A DNA stretch of 64,000 bases from an uncultured Pelagibacteraceae bacterium. GTDB taxonomy: Bacteria; Pseudomonadota; Alphaproteobacteria; Pelagibacterales; Pelagibacteraceae. The stretch is from NCBI GenBank assembly GCA_902597865.1, contig CACJZL010000001.1, positions 1 through 64,000 on the forward strand, in the 5' to 3' direction. Within the stretch, counting starts at the first letter, position 1, and each line of letters starts with the position of its first letter. Of the stretch, positions 10,463-20,226 are shown in pieces. The notes beneath the pieces are model-generated. The model was not told the DNA's origin. It saw nothing but the letters and a program-made list of their open reading frames with translations, and made no database searches. The translations under genes were made by a program, and so were the position numbers.

Positions 10463-11821
10463 TTATTTAAGTTGATTGAATAGCTCAGGTGGAATTCCTT
10501 TTTCCATCAAGCCTTTTGTATTTCCCTTTGACATCTTTTTCATCATGTCAGACATCATTTTAAATTGTTTTAACAATTTATTGATAGTGGCAATATCTGT
10601 TCCAGAGCCATTAGCAATTCTTTTTTTTCTTGAACCATCGATAATTTTTGGATTTTCTCTTTCTTTTTTAGTCATTGACAGTATTACCGCTTCATTTTGT
10701 GTAATTATTTTTTCGTCAACACCAGCTTGGTCCATTTGTGATTTTATTTTTGAAACTCCAGGTAAAAAAGACATCACGCCCTCTAGTCCTCCCATTTTTT
10801 TCATTTGTCTTAATTGAGAAAGATAATCTTCTAAAGAAAACTGACCTTTCCTTAAACTCTCTTCAGTTTCTTTAAGTTTTTCCTCGTCAATTTCGTCTGC
10901 TGCTTTTTCTACAAGGGATACGATATCCCCCATTCCTAAAATTCTGTTAGCAATTCTATCAGGATGAAAACTTTCAAAATTTTCAATTTTTTCTCCAATA
11001 CCTAGAAATTTAATTGGAACATTGGCAATATGTTTCATACTCAATGCAGCTCCACCTCTACCATCACCGTCAGCTCGAGTTAATATTATTCCAGTAACCT
11101 TTACTGTATTAGAAAATTCTTTTGCAACACTCGCTGCTACTTGTCCAGTTAATGAGTCCGCAACAAGTATAGTCTCTGTTGGTTTAATTACTTCTTCAAT
11201 CTGTTTTATCTCAGACATCATCTGAAGATCTATTTGAGTTCTTCCAGCGGTATCAAAAATAATTATATCAGAACCATTTAAATTAGCTGCAGATAGGGCT
11301 CTTCTGCAAATGTCAGCTGGAATTTGATCTTTTATCACTGGCAAGGTTTGGATATTATTTTGATCACCCAAAATTTTTAGTTGTTCCTGAGCAGCTGGTC
11401 TATAAATATCTAAACTTACCATCATAATTTTTTTCTTATTATTTTTTTCTAAAAATTTTGAGAGTTTTGCAGTTGTGGTTGTTTTTCCTGAACCTTGTAA
11501 ACCAACCATCATTATTGTTACTGGTGGATTGGACTTTAAATTAATTTCTTGATTGCTATCACCTAAAAATGAAACAAGCTCATCGTGAACAATTTTAACA
11601 ACCATTTGTCCTGGAGCTGTGGATCTTATTATTTCTTTTCCTAATAATTTTGGTTTAACTTTTGTTACAAACTCTTTTACTACCTCTAGCGATACATCTG
11701 CTTCTAGTAAAGCTTGTCTTATAAGCTTAAGACCCTCATCAACCTGTTTTTCATTTAGGGATGGAGCCTTTTTAAATGTATCGAGTATTCCCTCGAATTT
11801 ATTTGTCAAATTTTCAAACAT
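10463..11821 (-). CDS. ffh: Signal recognition particle protein Ffh
   Basis: [83 protein letters not shown]; start trimmed from the track ORF to ATG at 11821. Confidence 0.97.
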   Translation of the reverse strand: MFENLTNKFEGILDTFKKAPSLNEKQVDEGLKLIRQALLEADVSLEVVKEFVTKVKPKLLGKEIIRSTAPGQMVVKIVHDELVSFLGDSNQEINLKSNPPVTIMMVGLQGSGKTTTTAKLSKFLEKNNKKKIMMVSLDIYRPAAQEQLKILGDQNNIQTLPVIKDQIPADICRRALSAANLNGSDIIIFDTAGRTQIDLQMMSEIKQIEEVIKPTETILVADSLTGQVAASVAKEFSNTVKVTGIILTRADGDGRGGAALSMKHIANVPIKFLGIGEKIENFESFHPDRIANRILGMGDIVSLVEKAADEIDEEKLKETEESLRKGQFSLEDYLSQLRQMKKMGGLEGVMSFLPGVSKIKSQMDQAGVDEKIITQNEAVILSMTKKERENPKIIDGSRKKRIANGSGTDIATINKLLKQFKMMSDMMKKMSKGNTKGLMEKGIPPELFNQLK

Positions 11822-11843
11822 AATTTCTTCCAGCAGCAATCGC

Positions 11844-11936
11844 ACCAGTGGGCGAACCCTCGCTGACTGGTGTCGATCTCTTTGTTTCCAAAGACACCGC
11901 AAAATGCTGTTTTTGCGGAAGTTGTGAGAAACTATA
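11844..11936 (-). promoter_or_regulatory. Candidate structured RNA / ffh 5' leader: three adjacent stem-loops downstream of a TATAGT -10-like box
   Basis: Minus-strand hairpins at 11897-11918 (CCGCAAAA/TTTTGCGG), 11871-11896 (TGTC...GACA around CTTTG-GAAA-CAAAG) and 11845-11870 (CCAGT...ACTGG); -10-like TATAGT at 11931-11936. Confidence 0.6.
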
Positions 11937-11978
11937 ATAGAGGTTCAAAAAGTCAATAAATAAGTTAAGTATTATTAT

Positions 11979-12791
11979 ATGGATTTTAAAGCTTATAAAA
12001 TGGATGGACTTGGAAATGACTTCGTCATAATTGATCAACGTGAAAAAAAATATGATCTAAACAATTCTCAAATAAAAAAAATTTGTGACAGAGGCAATAT
12101 TGGTTGTGATCAACTAATTCTTATAAATAAAAGTGATAAATTTGATGCATTTCTCACTTTTAAAAACTCAGATGGCTCGGACTCCGCAGCATGTGGAAAT
12201 GGAACTAGATGTGTAGCGAGCTTGTTATCAAAAGAAAATTCAAAAAATTTTATTACTGTTGAAACTTCTTCAGGAAAATTAGAGTCGAAAATATTAAAAA
12301 ATAATTTGATTCAAACAAATATTGGAAAACCAAAAACTAATTGGGATCAAATACCTCTAAGCGAGAAAATCGATACAAAAAAAATAAAAGTTATGGTTGG
12401 TGATATTGAGTTTTTAGGAACAGCAATTAATGTTGGAAATCCTCACATTATTTTTTTTATAAACGAATTAGAAAAGATCGAAATTAAAAAAGTTGGACCG
12501 ATCTTAGAAAATCATGAATTATTTCCTGAAAAAGTTAATGTTACTTTTGCAAAAGAGCAAAGTAAAAATCATTTTAAAGTATTGCACTGGGAAAGAGGAG
12601 CTGGTCTTACAAAAGCATGTGGAACTGCAGCATGTGCAACTGCTGTAGCTGGTGAAATTAATGGTATTTCAAAATTTCCAACTGAAATAGAATTTAAATT
12701 AGGAAAAATTAAAATCAATAAAGATGAACAAGGAAACGTTATTATGGAAGGTTCAGTCTCAGAAATTGAACATATTAATATAAATATATGA
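11979..12791 (+). CDS. dapF: Diaminopimelate epimerase
   Basis: KMDGLGNDFVIID, DSAACGNGTRCVA, GNPHIIFF, WERGAGLTKACGTAACATA. Confidence 0.97.
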   Translation: MDFKAYKMDGLGNDFVIIDQREKKYDLNNSQIKKICDRGNIGCDQLILINKSDKFDAFLTFKNSDGSDSAACGNGTRCVASLLSKENSKNFITVETSSGKLESKILKNNLIQTNIGKPKTNWDQIPLSEKIDTKKIKVMVGDIEFLGTAINVGNPHIIFFINELEKIEIKKVGPILENHELFPEKVNVTFAKEQSKNHFKVLHWERGAGLTKACGTAACATAVAGEINGISKFPTEIEFKLGKIKINKDEQGNVIMEGSVSEIEHININI

Positions 12792-13705
12792 TTAATATTT
12801 TTCAAAAATTTAAGGATGGATTAAAAAAAACTACATCAAATTTTTCAAAAGGTATAAAAGATATTGTTGTTAACAAAGAAATTGACGATAAAACTTTAGA
12901 GGAAATTGAGGAATTTTTAATTCAATCAGACGTTGGGGTTGAGGCTTCATCGGAGATTAGACAGCAAATAGCTAATAGCAGAATTGATCCAAGTAAAAAT
13001 AAACTGGATGAGATTAACAAAATTCTTAAAGAATATATTCTCTCATTAATGAAACCTTTAGAGAATAAAAATTTTTTTCATCAATCCAAGGAGAATAGAA
13101 CAATTTTAGTTTCAGGTGTCAATGGAGTAGGAAAAACAACCACAATTGGGAAAATGTCTAAAATATTTCAAAATAATAATAATAAAACAGTACTAGCTGC
13201 TTGTGACACATTTAGAGCTGCAGCAATAGATCAATTAGAAAACTGGTCAAAAAAAGTTGGAAGTGAAATAATAAAATCAGATGCAGGAAGTGACCCTGCG
13301 TCTGTCGCTTTTAAGGCAATGGAATATTCAAAAAAAAATAAAATTCATACAGTTTTGATAGACACAGCAGGTAGATTGCAGAACAAGAAAAATTTGATGG
13401 ATGAGTATAAAAAAATTGCAAATGTAGTTAAAAAAGTTGATAACAATGCGCCTCATGATGTTGTTCTAATCTTGGATGCAACCTCAGGACAAAATGTAAT
13501 AAATCAAGTAACAGAATTTAATAATATTATTCCTTTAACTGGCCTTGTTATGACAAAACTTGATGGAACTGCAAAAGGGGGAATACTAATTGCTGCTGCA
13601 AAAAAATTTAAACTTCCAATAATTGCAATTGGTCTTGGGGAAAAAGAGGACGATTTACAATCTTTTGATGCTGAAACTTTTGCAGAAAATTTTTTAAATA
13701 TATAA
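12788..13705 (+). CDS. ftsY: Signal recognition particle receptor FtsY
   Basis: VSGVNGVGKTTTIGKMSKI, AACDTFRAAAIDQLENW, DTAGRLQNKKNLMDE, TKLDGTAKGGILIA. Confidence 0.96.
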   Translation: MINIFQKFKDGLKKTTSNFSKGIKDIVVNKEIDDKTLEEIEEFLIQSDVGVEASSEIRQQIANSRIDPSKNKLDEINKILKEYILSLMKPLENKNFFHQSKENRTILVSGVNGVGKTTTIGKMSKIFQNNNNKTVLAACDTFRAAAIDQLENWSKKVGSEIIKSDAGSDPASVAFKAMEYSKKNKIHTVLIDTAGRLQNKKNLMDEYKKIANVVKKVDNNAPHDVVLILDATSGQNVINQVTEFNNIIPLTGLVMTKLDGTAKGGILIAAAKKFKLPIIAIGLGEKEDDLQSFDAETFAENFLNI

Positions 13706-13708
13706 AAA

Positions 13709-14521
13709 TCAATTTAATTCGTTGATAAAATTTTTTAGATTCCCTAAAAGTTCTTGATCAAAATCCATCATGTGATCATCGCCTGACTTAAAATAACTAA
13801 ATTTTGGTTCTGAAAAACTTTCAAACATTCTTTTTCCCATTCTAAATGGAACAATGTTATCTTTATCTCCGTGCATAACGAGTTTAGGATAAGTTATTTT
13901 GCTAATTTTATTTATGGAGTCATATCTATCTTTCAAAAGTAAGTTCACTGGTAAATAAGGATAATAAATTTTTGAAAGTTCTACCATTGAGGTAAAAGGG
14001 GACTCTAAGATTATTCCTGCAAACAGAAATTTTGAACCAAGGTCTACTGCAACAGCTGTTCCTAGAGACTCTCCGTAAAGAATGATATTACTATCATCAA
14101 TGTTGTTTGAATTTAACCACCTTTTCGCTGCCATTGAATCATTATACAAACCTTCTTCTGTAGGTTTTCCCTCATTTCCACTGAAACCTCTGTAAGCAAT
14201 AATTAAATAATTTAACTCTAATTCAGCTATCTCGTTTAATTTGTAAATTCTATTTTGTAGATTTCCTGCATTCCCATGAAAAAATAGTAATGTCTTATAT
14301 TTCCTATCTTTAAAATGGTACCAACCAATTAATCTATTGTCTGACTTAACGAACACCTTTTCAATCTTATGTGTCAGTTTGTTCTCATCTAAATAGTTAT
14401 TTTCGTTAGGATGATATAATAATTTTCTCTGCGACAGAAAAATTACCAAACAAATAATCACATAAATAGTAATTAAACCGATTAAAGTACTGAAGATGAT
14501 CATAATTTTTTTATCAAACAT
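13709..14521 (-). CDS. Membrane-anchored alpha/beta hydrolase (BEM46/ABHD13-like)
   Basis: N-terminal TM segment; FFHGNAGNLQNRI, YRGFSGNEGKPTEEGL, YGESLGTAVA, HGDKDNIVPF. Confidence 0.85.
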   Translation of the reverse strand: MFDKKIMIIFSTLIGLITIYVIICLVIFLSQRKLLYHPNENNYLDENKLTHKIEKVFVKSDNRLIGWYHFKDRKYKTLLFFHGNAGNLQNRIYKLNEIAELELNYLIIAYRGFSGNEGKPTEEGLYNDSMAAKRWLNSNNIDDSNIILYGESLGTAVAVDLGSKFLFAGIILESPFTSMVELSKIYYPYLPVNLLLKDRYDSINKISKITYPKLVMHGDKDNIVPFRMGKRMFESFSEPKFSYFKSGDDHMMDFDQELLGNLKNFINELN

Positions 14522-14522
14522 T

Positions 14523-15407
14523 CTAAGCCTTTTTTCTTACCAGATAAACTCCAAGGAAAACAAGAAATGTTCCATATAAATGGAAAAGTTCTAAGGTCTC
14601 ACCAAAAAATAATATGCCGTAAAATGCTCCATAGACTGTAAATAAATACAAAGTAAATCCTGTCGTTGTAGCACCAAGATATTTTTGAGTGTAAGTGTAC
14701 AATATAAAAGCTATTATTCCTGGTGAAATCGCCGCAAATACTACCCAAAATAAAAATTTAAAATCAAATGTCGTTACGTTAATAAAATTTTGTTCAAATA
14801 TATAAAATGGTAACAAACTTAAAGCTCCAAAAAAAGAGATAGCTGTAAACCTTTCAAAAACATTTAGGGAAGATTTCCAATTAAACAGAAATATAGAATA
14901 TAATGCCCAGCCTATTGAAGCTCCTAACATCCACAAATCTCCCTTTGTAAATTTTAAAGATATCAAAGTAGAATATTCACCTCTTACAATAATAATTAAA
15001 ACTCCTAGAAGGCATGATAAAAGGCCAATGAATTTGAAAAAATTCATTTTTTCTTTAAAAAAGAAATAAGAAATTAAAATTATAAAAATAGGTGAAGAAG
15101 TATAAATAATTCCCATGTTTATTATTGTAGTTGTCTGACCAGCCATAAATGGAAAAGCTCCACAAACTCCACACCCCATTAATCCTAAAAAGAAAAGTTC
15201 TTTATATTCTTTAAATAAAATTTTTTTTTTGTATAAAATTCTGTAATTGAACAACATCAATAAAAGAAATACTGATAACCATCTCCAAAAAGCTAGGGAG
15301 ATAGGAGGAACAAATTCTACACCCCCTCTTGCAACAACAAGATTGCTCGCCATAAAAATAGGTTGAATAAAAAGAAGTGTGTAAGGTAAAAAATCCTTTT
15401 TTTTCAC
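14523..15407 (-). CDS. EamA/DMT family transporter
   Basis: About 10 hydrophobic helices; SLAFWRWLSVFLLL, EKMNFFKFIGLLSCLLGVLIIIV, FGETLELFHLYGTFLVFLGVYLV. Confidence 0.85.
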   Translation of the reverse strand: MKKKDFLPYTLLFIQPIFMASNLVVARGGVEFVPPISLAFWRWLSVFLLLMLFNYRILYKKKILFKEYKELFFLGLMGCGVCGAFPFMAGQTTTIINMGIIYTSSPIFIILISYFFFKEKMNFFKFIGLLSCLLGVLIIIVRGEYSTLISLKFTKGDLWMLGASIGWALYSIFLFNWKSSLNVFERFTAISFFGALSLLPFYIFEQNFINVTTFDFKFLFWVVFAAISPGIIAFILYTYTQKYLGATTTGFTLYLFTVYGAFYGILFFGETLELFHLYGTFLVFLGVYLVRKKA

Positions 15408-15411
15408 TTAG

Positions 15412-15591
15412 TTACTTAGACTTGTCAAAAAAAGCTTCGTAAATCATCATAGCAATTGCACAGCCCATTAATATGTAAACAGGCAATACATCAAGAAAAC
15501 CGATCATCATTGATCTTGTTAATGTAGTAGCTAGTCCTATTAAAAAGAAGATCGCAAAAGACAACCCAACTAGTGTAGTAATTTTATTCAT
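15412..15591 (-). CDS. Small two-helix membrane protein, 59 aa (not in the supplied ORF track)
   Basis: Translation MNKITTLVGLSFAIFFLIGLATTLTRSMMIGFLDVLPVYILMGCAIAMMIYEAFFDKSK*; 8-nt overlap with upstream amidase gene. Confidence 0.7.
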   Translation of the reverse strand: MNKITTLVGLSFAIFFLIGLATTLTRSMMIGFLDVLPVYILMGCAIAMMIYEAFFDKSK

Positions 15592-16921
15592 TAAATTTTT
15601 TACTTTCTTTTTCTAGCCAATTAGCAACACCTAAAAATCTTTGATCATCATATTTGTCACCAATTAACTGAAGTCCTAATGGTAAGTTATTTTCCCCCTG
15701 AAGTAAAGGAAGAGAAATTGCAGGTGTGTGCATATAAGACCAAACTCTATTGAAATCAGCACTTCCGGTGCTTTTCAAACCCTTGTCAGCTACACCTGTA
15801 CTACAAGGACTTAATACTCCATGATAATCCTCAAAAACTTCTTTGTATGATTCATAACTTCTACTCATAAAATCAACTGCATCCAGGTATTCTTTTGCAG
15901 AATGTTTCATTCCTCGAGAAATTGCTGTTTGCATTTCTTTTGAAAGTTTATTTTTAGATTTCTTATAATAAACTTGAAAATTATTTGCTAAATCAGTTTC
16001 GTGAACAATCCGATGATATTTATCAATATCTTTAAAATAAGAGGGTGTATCAAATACCTCAATATTTTTTTTAAAAGATTTTATAAAAAATTCAAAGGAC
16101 TCTCTTGATTTTTTATCAATTTTTTTCCAACTTTCAGTTTTATAAAAAATAAATTTTGGATCAAACATTGGTCCTTTCTTACATTCCTCTAACATAAATT
16201 CAGATGAATAATGAATGGTCGCTTTATCATATGAGTCTTTTTTTATTAAAACTTTAGCTAATAGCGCAACATCTTCTACAGTTTTTCCAAATACTCCAAT
16301 ATGATCTAAATGATAGGATGTTCTTAAAACTCCATTTCGTGAAATTAAACCATAACTTGGTTTATAACCAACTACCCCACAGTAAGATGCAGGTCTTATA
16401 ACTGATCCTCCTGTCTGAGATCCAATTGATAGTGGTGCCATGTGAGATGCTATAACAGCAGCAGAACCACTTGAGGATCCACCTGGTGTTCTAGAATAAT
16501 CATGAGGGTTTCTAGTTTCTGGGGGAGCAAGAAATGCTAGTTCCGATGTATTTGTTTTACCCATTATAAGGGCTCCAGCAGATTTTAATAAGTCTACTAT
16601 TTCAGCATTTTGAGACTCAGTTTTACCTTTTCTTAAAACAGTTCCACATTCAGTTGGCATATCGTAGGTTCCAATTATATCTTTAAGTGCTACTGGAATA
16701 CCATGAAGAGGTCCAACCGACTTTCCGGATCTTCTATGTTCATCCGCCTCTTCAGCTTTTTCTAAAAGAAGTTTTTTATCAAAATGTGCCCACGCCTTAA
16801 CATCTTTTTCGAATTTATTTATTTGCTCAATATATGATTTACATAAATCAACAGAGTTTAAATCTGAATTTCTAATTTTTTCCGCAATTTCGGAAACTGA
16901 TAATGAAAAGATATTGGACAT
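15584..16921 (-). CDS. Amidase (amidase signature family, GatA-like)
   Basis: GPLHGIPVALKDIIGTYDMPTECGT, RTPGGSSSGSAAVIASHMAPLSIGSQTGGSVIRPASYCGVVGYKPSYG. Confidence 0.92.
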   Translation of the reverse strand: MSNIFSLSVSEIAEKIRNSDLNSVDLCKSYIEQINKFEKDVKAWAHFDKKLLLEKAEEADEHRRSGKSVGPLHGIPVALKDIIGTYDMPTECGTVLRKGKTESQNAEIVDLLKSAGALIMGKTNTSELAFLAPPETRNPHDYSRTPGGSSSGSAAVIASHMAPLSIGSQTGGSVIRPASYCGVVGYKPSYGLISRNGVLRTSYHLDHIGVFGKTVEDVALLAKVLIKKDSYDKATIHYSSEFMLEECKKGPMFDPKFIFYKTESWKKIDKKSRESFEFFIKSFKKNIEVFDTPSYFKDIDKYHRIVHETDLANNFQVYYKKSKNKLSKEMQTAISRGMKHSAKEYLDAVDFMSRSYESYKEVFEDYHGVLSPCSTGVADKGLKSTGSADFNRVWSYMHTPAISLPLLQGENNLPLGLQLIGDKYDDQRFLGVANWLEKESKKFNE

Positions 16922-16926
16922 TAAAT

Positions 16927-18288
16927 TTACTCTGCAAATAACACATCAGGTAGCCATAAAGCTATACCAGGAAATATGTACATCAAAACCATTGCAAGAA
17001 TTACTATTGCTAAGAAAGGCATTATACCTGTGAATATTTGCATAAGCTCTACATTTCTACTCTGAACACCTTTTAAGTAATAAGCAGACATTGCCATGGG
17101 TGGTGTTAAAAAAGAGGTTTGTAAATTCAAAGCAATTAACATTGCAAAGAAATAAGGGTTTACTCCAAAAAACTCAACAAGGGGTAAAAATATTGGAACA
17201 AAGATAATTAAAATTTCTGTCCACTCAAGTGGCCATCCTAACAAAAAGATTATTATTTGTGTAATTACTAAAAATTGCCATGGTTGAATATCCATTGACT
17301 TAAAGAAAGTTTCAAAAACTTCATGTCCTCCAAGGTATGAAAATACGGAAGCAAAGGTCCATGAACCTACAAACAACCACATTATCATTGCACTTGTTTT
17401 TGCAGTTAGAAAAACTGACTCTTTAAAATTTTTCCATTTTAAAGATTTATAAAAATATGAAAGCACTAAAGCTCCAAAAGCACCGACTGCAGCAGCCTCA
17501 GCTGGAGTGGCAAGTCCTGCTAAAATTGTACCAAGAACTAATATTATTAATGAAAATAATGGGACAAAAGATACTAAGACCTCTTTTAAAATTTCTGATC
17601 TAGGAGGAATTTCCTCAGCGGCGGGTCTAGGTGCTAAAGATGGATTAAAATATGCTCTTATAATTACATAAAGGATATATAATCCAGCTAACATTAAACC
17701 TGGAAAGATTGCAGCTGCGAAAAGTCTCAAAGGTGACAGCTGAGCTATAACGGCATAAACAATTAACATAATGCTTGGTGGAATTAGTATTCCCAAACAT
17801 CCTCCAGAACAAATTACACCTGATGCAAATTTTTTATCATATCCAGCTCTTATCATTGCTGGCCAAGCTAGAAGTCCCATTAAAGTTACAACAGCGCCAA
17901 TAATTCCTGTTGCTGTAGAAAATAAAGCACAAGTTACTAGTGCTGCTACCGCCATTGATGCTGGCAGTCGATGAGATGCCAATCTTATCGCAAAAAATAA
18001 TTTTGCTACAATTCCTGCTCTTTCAACGAGATATCCCATAAAAAGAAATAAGGGGACTGCAGTTAAAACGGTGTTATCCATTATCGTATAAGTATTTTGA
18101 ACTAATAAAGAAAATATCCGATTATCGAGTAAATGATCCATCCTACTTGGATCAAAATAAGCATAATAACCAAATCCAACTCCCATAGCTAATAAAGTGA
18201 ATGCAATTGGAAAACCTAATAAGACAGCAAATAAAAATAAGCTCATCATTAAAATTGCTATCTCAGGATTTGTAAGTTCAAATAACAT
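16927..18288 (-). CDS. TRAP transporter large permease (DctM-like)
   Basis: Multi-TM; LTAVPLFLFMGYLVERAGI, ATGIIGAVVTLMGLLAWPAM, GGCLGILIPPSIMLIVYAVIA, LATPAEAAAVGAFGAL. Confidence 0.95.
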   Translation of the reverse strand: MLFELTNPEIAILMMSLFLFAVLLGFPIAFTLLAMGVGFGYYAYFDPSRMDHLLDNRIFSLLVQNTYTIMDNTVLTAVPLFLFMGYLVERAGIVAKLFFAIRLASHRLPASMAVAALVTCALFSTATGIIGAVVTLMGLLAWPAMIRAGYDKKFASGVICSGGCLGILIPPSIMLIVYAVIAQLSPLRLFAAAIFPGLMLAGLYILYVIIRAYFNPSLAPRPAAEEIPPRSEILKEVLVSFVPLFSLIILVLGTILAGLATPAEAAAVGAFGALVLSYFYKSLKWKNFKESVFLTAKTSAMIMWLFVGSWTFASVFSYLGGHEVFETFFKSMDIQPWQFLVITQIIIFLLGWPLEWTEILIIFVPIFLPLVEFFGVNPYFFAMLIALNLQTSFLTPPMAMSAYYLKGVQSRNVELMQIFTGIMPFLAIVILAMVLMYIFPGIALWLPDVLFAE

Positions 18289-18865
18289 CTGCTTGATCGT
18301 CCTTTTGTGAAGTTCTCATTAATACTTTTTCTGTTTCTTCAGCGTCTGCTGATAATCTTTCTGGCCAGTGACCTGTTTTAATACATATAATCGCTCTAAA
18401 CACTTCGCTAATACCCTGAATTGCTAATAACAATCCAGACAAAGGTATTATAGATTTTGCCATATAAATTTGTATTTGTGCTGGACTATTCCAGCTAGTT
18501 TCTTTTATTTTCCAAGCCAATGCAGCGTATTCATATCCGTAAAATACTAAAGCTAAAATACCTGGAAAGAAAAAAATAAAATATAAAACTAAATCAATCC
18601 AACCTTGAACTCTTGTTGGAAATAATCTGTAGATAACATCTCCTCTAACGTGCGCTTCAGTTGATAAACAATAAGCGCCTGCCATCATGAAAATTGCTCC
18701 GTACATTTGCAAACTAAAATCAAAATTCCATAAAGTTGGGCTGTTAAAAGCATAGGCCATAATTACTTCATAACATGTGCCACCCATTAAAATTACTATG
18801 CACCATGAAAAAGCTTTACCCATTGATGCACTTAAAGTATCTGCAAATTTTATGAAAGATTTCAT
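18278..18865 (-). CDS. TRAP transporter small permease (DctQ-like)
   Basis: 4 TM helices, AGAYCLSTEAHVRGDVIYRLFP; overlaps the large permease gene. Confidence 0.93.
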   Translation of the reverse strand: MKSFIKFADTLSASMGKAFSWCIVILMGGTCYEVIMAYAFNSPTLWNFDFSLQMYGAIFMMAGAYCLSTEAHVRGDVIYRLFPTRVQGWIDLVLYFIFFFPGILALVFYGYEYAALAWKIKETSWNSPAQIQIYMAKSIIPLSGLLLAIQGISEVFRAIICIKTGHWPERLSADAEETEKVLMRTSQKDDQADVI

Positions 18866-18908
18866 AGTGCTATTTTATGTTAAATTCTACCTATTAATCA
18901 AACAAAAA

Positions 18909-18932
18909 AAAGGGGGCCAAAGGGCCCCCTTA
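18909..18932 (-). terminator. Rho-independent terminator-like hairpin between dctP and dctQ
   Basis: Minus strand AAGGGGGCC-CTTT-GGCCCCCTT followed by a T run. Confidence 0.85.
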
Positions 18933-18951
18933 ATTTAATTAAGATAAATCT

Positions 18952-20106
18952 TTAGATTTTAACTTTTCCTAAAGGTCCGAACTCATTTTCATAAGCTAAT
19001 CTGTAATTAGGCTGATTCATCAGCAAGTACTTCATTACTCTCTTAGCGTATGCCTTTTGAGAATCGACGATTTTCTTAAAGAAAGCATCTTTCTTATTGA
19101 AATCACCGATAACTTTATCCCAACCTTTTAATTGTTGAGCTAAAATTTCATCAGACGTTTGATAAACGTTTACTTTATGTTGATTCATTAGTTTAGATAA
19201 ATCTGCTGAATATCTTACTAATGCTTTAAAGTAGTTATCTGTGTTAGCAGCATAAGCAGCATTTTTCAATATTGCCTGGTTTGCTGGTGACAGACCATTA
19301 AACGTTTTATTGTTAATTGGTATTTCAAACATCTCTTGTGATTGGTGGAAGCTTCCTAAGTGATAATGCTTAGAAACATCTTGCATACCAAACTGAGAGT
19401 CTGAAGTTGGGTTGTTAAACTCAGCTGCTTCAATCAAACCAGTCTTCATTGCTGGCTGGATTTCACCACCTGGTAACTGTCTTACGACCATTCCCATCGC
19501 AGTAAGAACGTTAGTAGCAAGACCAACTGTTCTGTACTTCATACCTTTAACATCAGATACTTTTGTTACGTTCTTTTTAAACCAACCGAAAGGTTGAGCT
19601 GGCATAGGCATATGGAAAACACCTGTGTAGTCGAAACCAACTTTTCTTAAAGTTTCTTCATACAGTTTTCTTCCTCCACCGTACTCCATCCATCCCATTA
19701 CCTCTTGAGATGACATTCCGTATGATGGTCCAGTTCCGAATAAAGATGCGGCTGGATTTTTACCGTACCAATAAGCAGTTACCCAGTGTCCCATATCAAC
19801 AGCACCTGAGCTTACAGCTTGACCGATCTCACTAGTTTTTACAACTGCTCCAACTGGTTGAAGATCGATTTTTAAAGAACCGCCAGACATGTCGCTAACC
19901 ATTTTGCAATAGTCTCCTGCCATTTCAAAAAAGATGTTAGCACCACTTGGCCAAGCAGCTTGCATTTTTAGAGTTTGTGGAGCTCCGAATGCAATGTTTG
20001 GCATTGCTACTGCTGCTGTTGCTGCTGCACCAGTTGCTGCCGCTGCCTTAAAGAACTTACGTCTTGAAGGAATTTTTCCCTTCAACGATTTTTTTTCTTT
20101 AATCAT
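18952..20106 (-). CDS. TRAP transporter solute-binding protein with Tat-type signal (DctP-like)
   Basis: PSRRKFFKAAAATGAAATAAVAMPNIAFGAPQTLKMQAAWPSG; MGHWVTAYWYGKNPAASLFGTGPSYGM. Confidence 0.94.
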   Translation of the reverse strand: MIKEKKSLKGKIPSRRKFFKAAAATGAAATAAVAMPNIAFGAPQTLKMQAAWPSGANIFFEMAGDYCKMVSDMSGGSLKIDLQPVGAVVKTSEIGQAVSSGAVDMGHWVTAYWYGKNPAASLFGTGPSYGMSSQEVMGWMEYGGGRKLYEETLRKVGFDYTGVFHMPMPAQPFGWFKKNVTKVSDVKGMKYRTVGLATNVLTAMGMVVRQLPGGEIQPAMKTGLIEAAEFNNPTSDSQFGMQDVSKHYHLGSFHQSQEMFEIPINNKTFNGLSPANQAILKNAAYAANTDNYFKALVRYSADLSKLMNQHKVNVYQTSDEILAQQLKGWDKVIGDFNKKDAFFKKIVDSQKAYAKRVMKYLLMNQPNYRLAYENEFGPLGKVKI

Positions 20107-20226
20107 TATTTTCTCCTCTTATTAAGTTAATTAACTTGCGACTATTTAAGCACAATAATTAAAAAGAGTCCTACTGTTAATTCGCGCTCAGGTAATTTAT
20201 TTACAACTATGAGTGGTATTATTTTA

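Noticed and set aside
11822-11902. N-terminal extension of Ffh (MRCLWKQRDRHQSARVRPLVRLLLEEI) in the ORF track
   Set aside because: The normal Ffh start is MFENLTNKF at 11821; the extension overlaps the hairpin-rich leader and has no Ffh homology.
11844-11918. SRP (4.5S) RNA gene next to ffh
   Set aside because: The conserved SRP domain IV GUCAGGUCCGGAAGGAAGCAGCC pattern is not present; kept only as an unknown structured RNA candidate.
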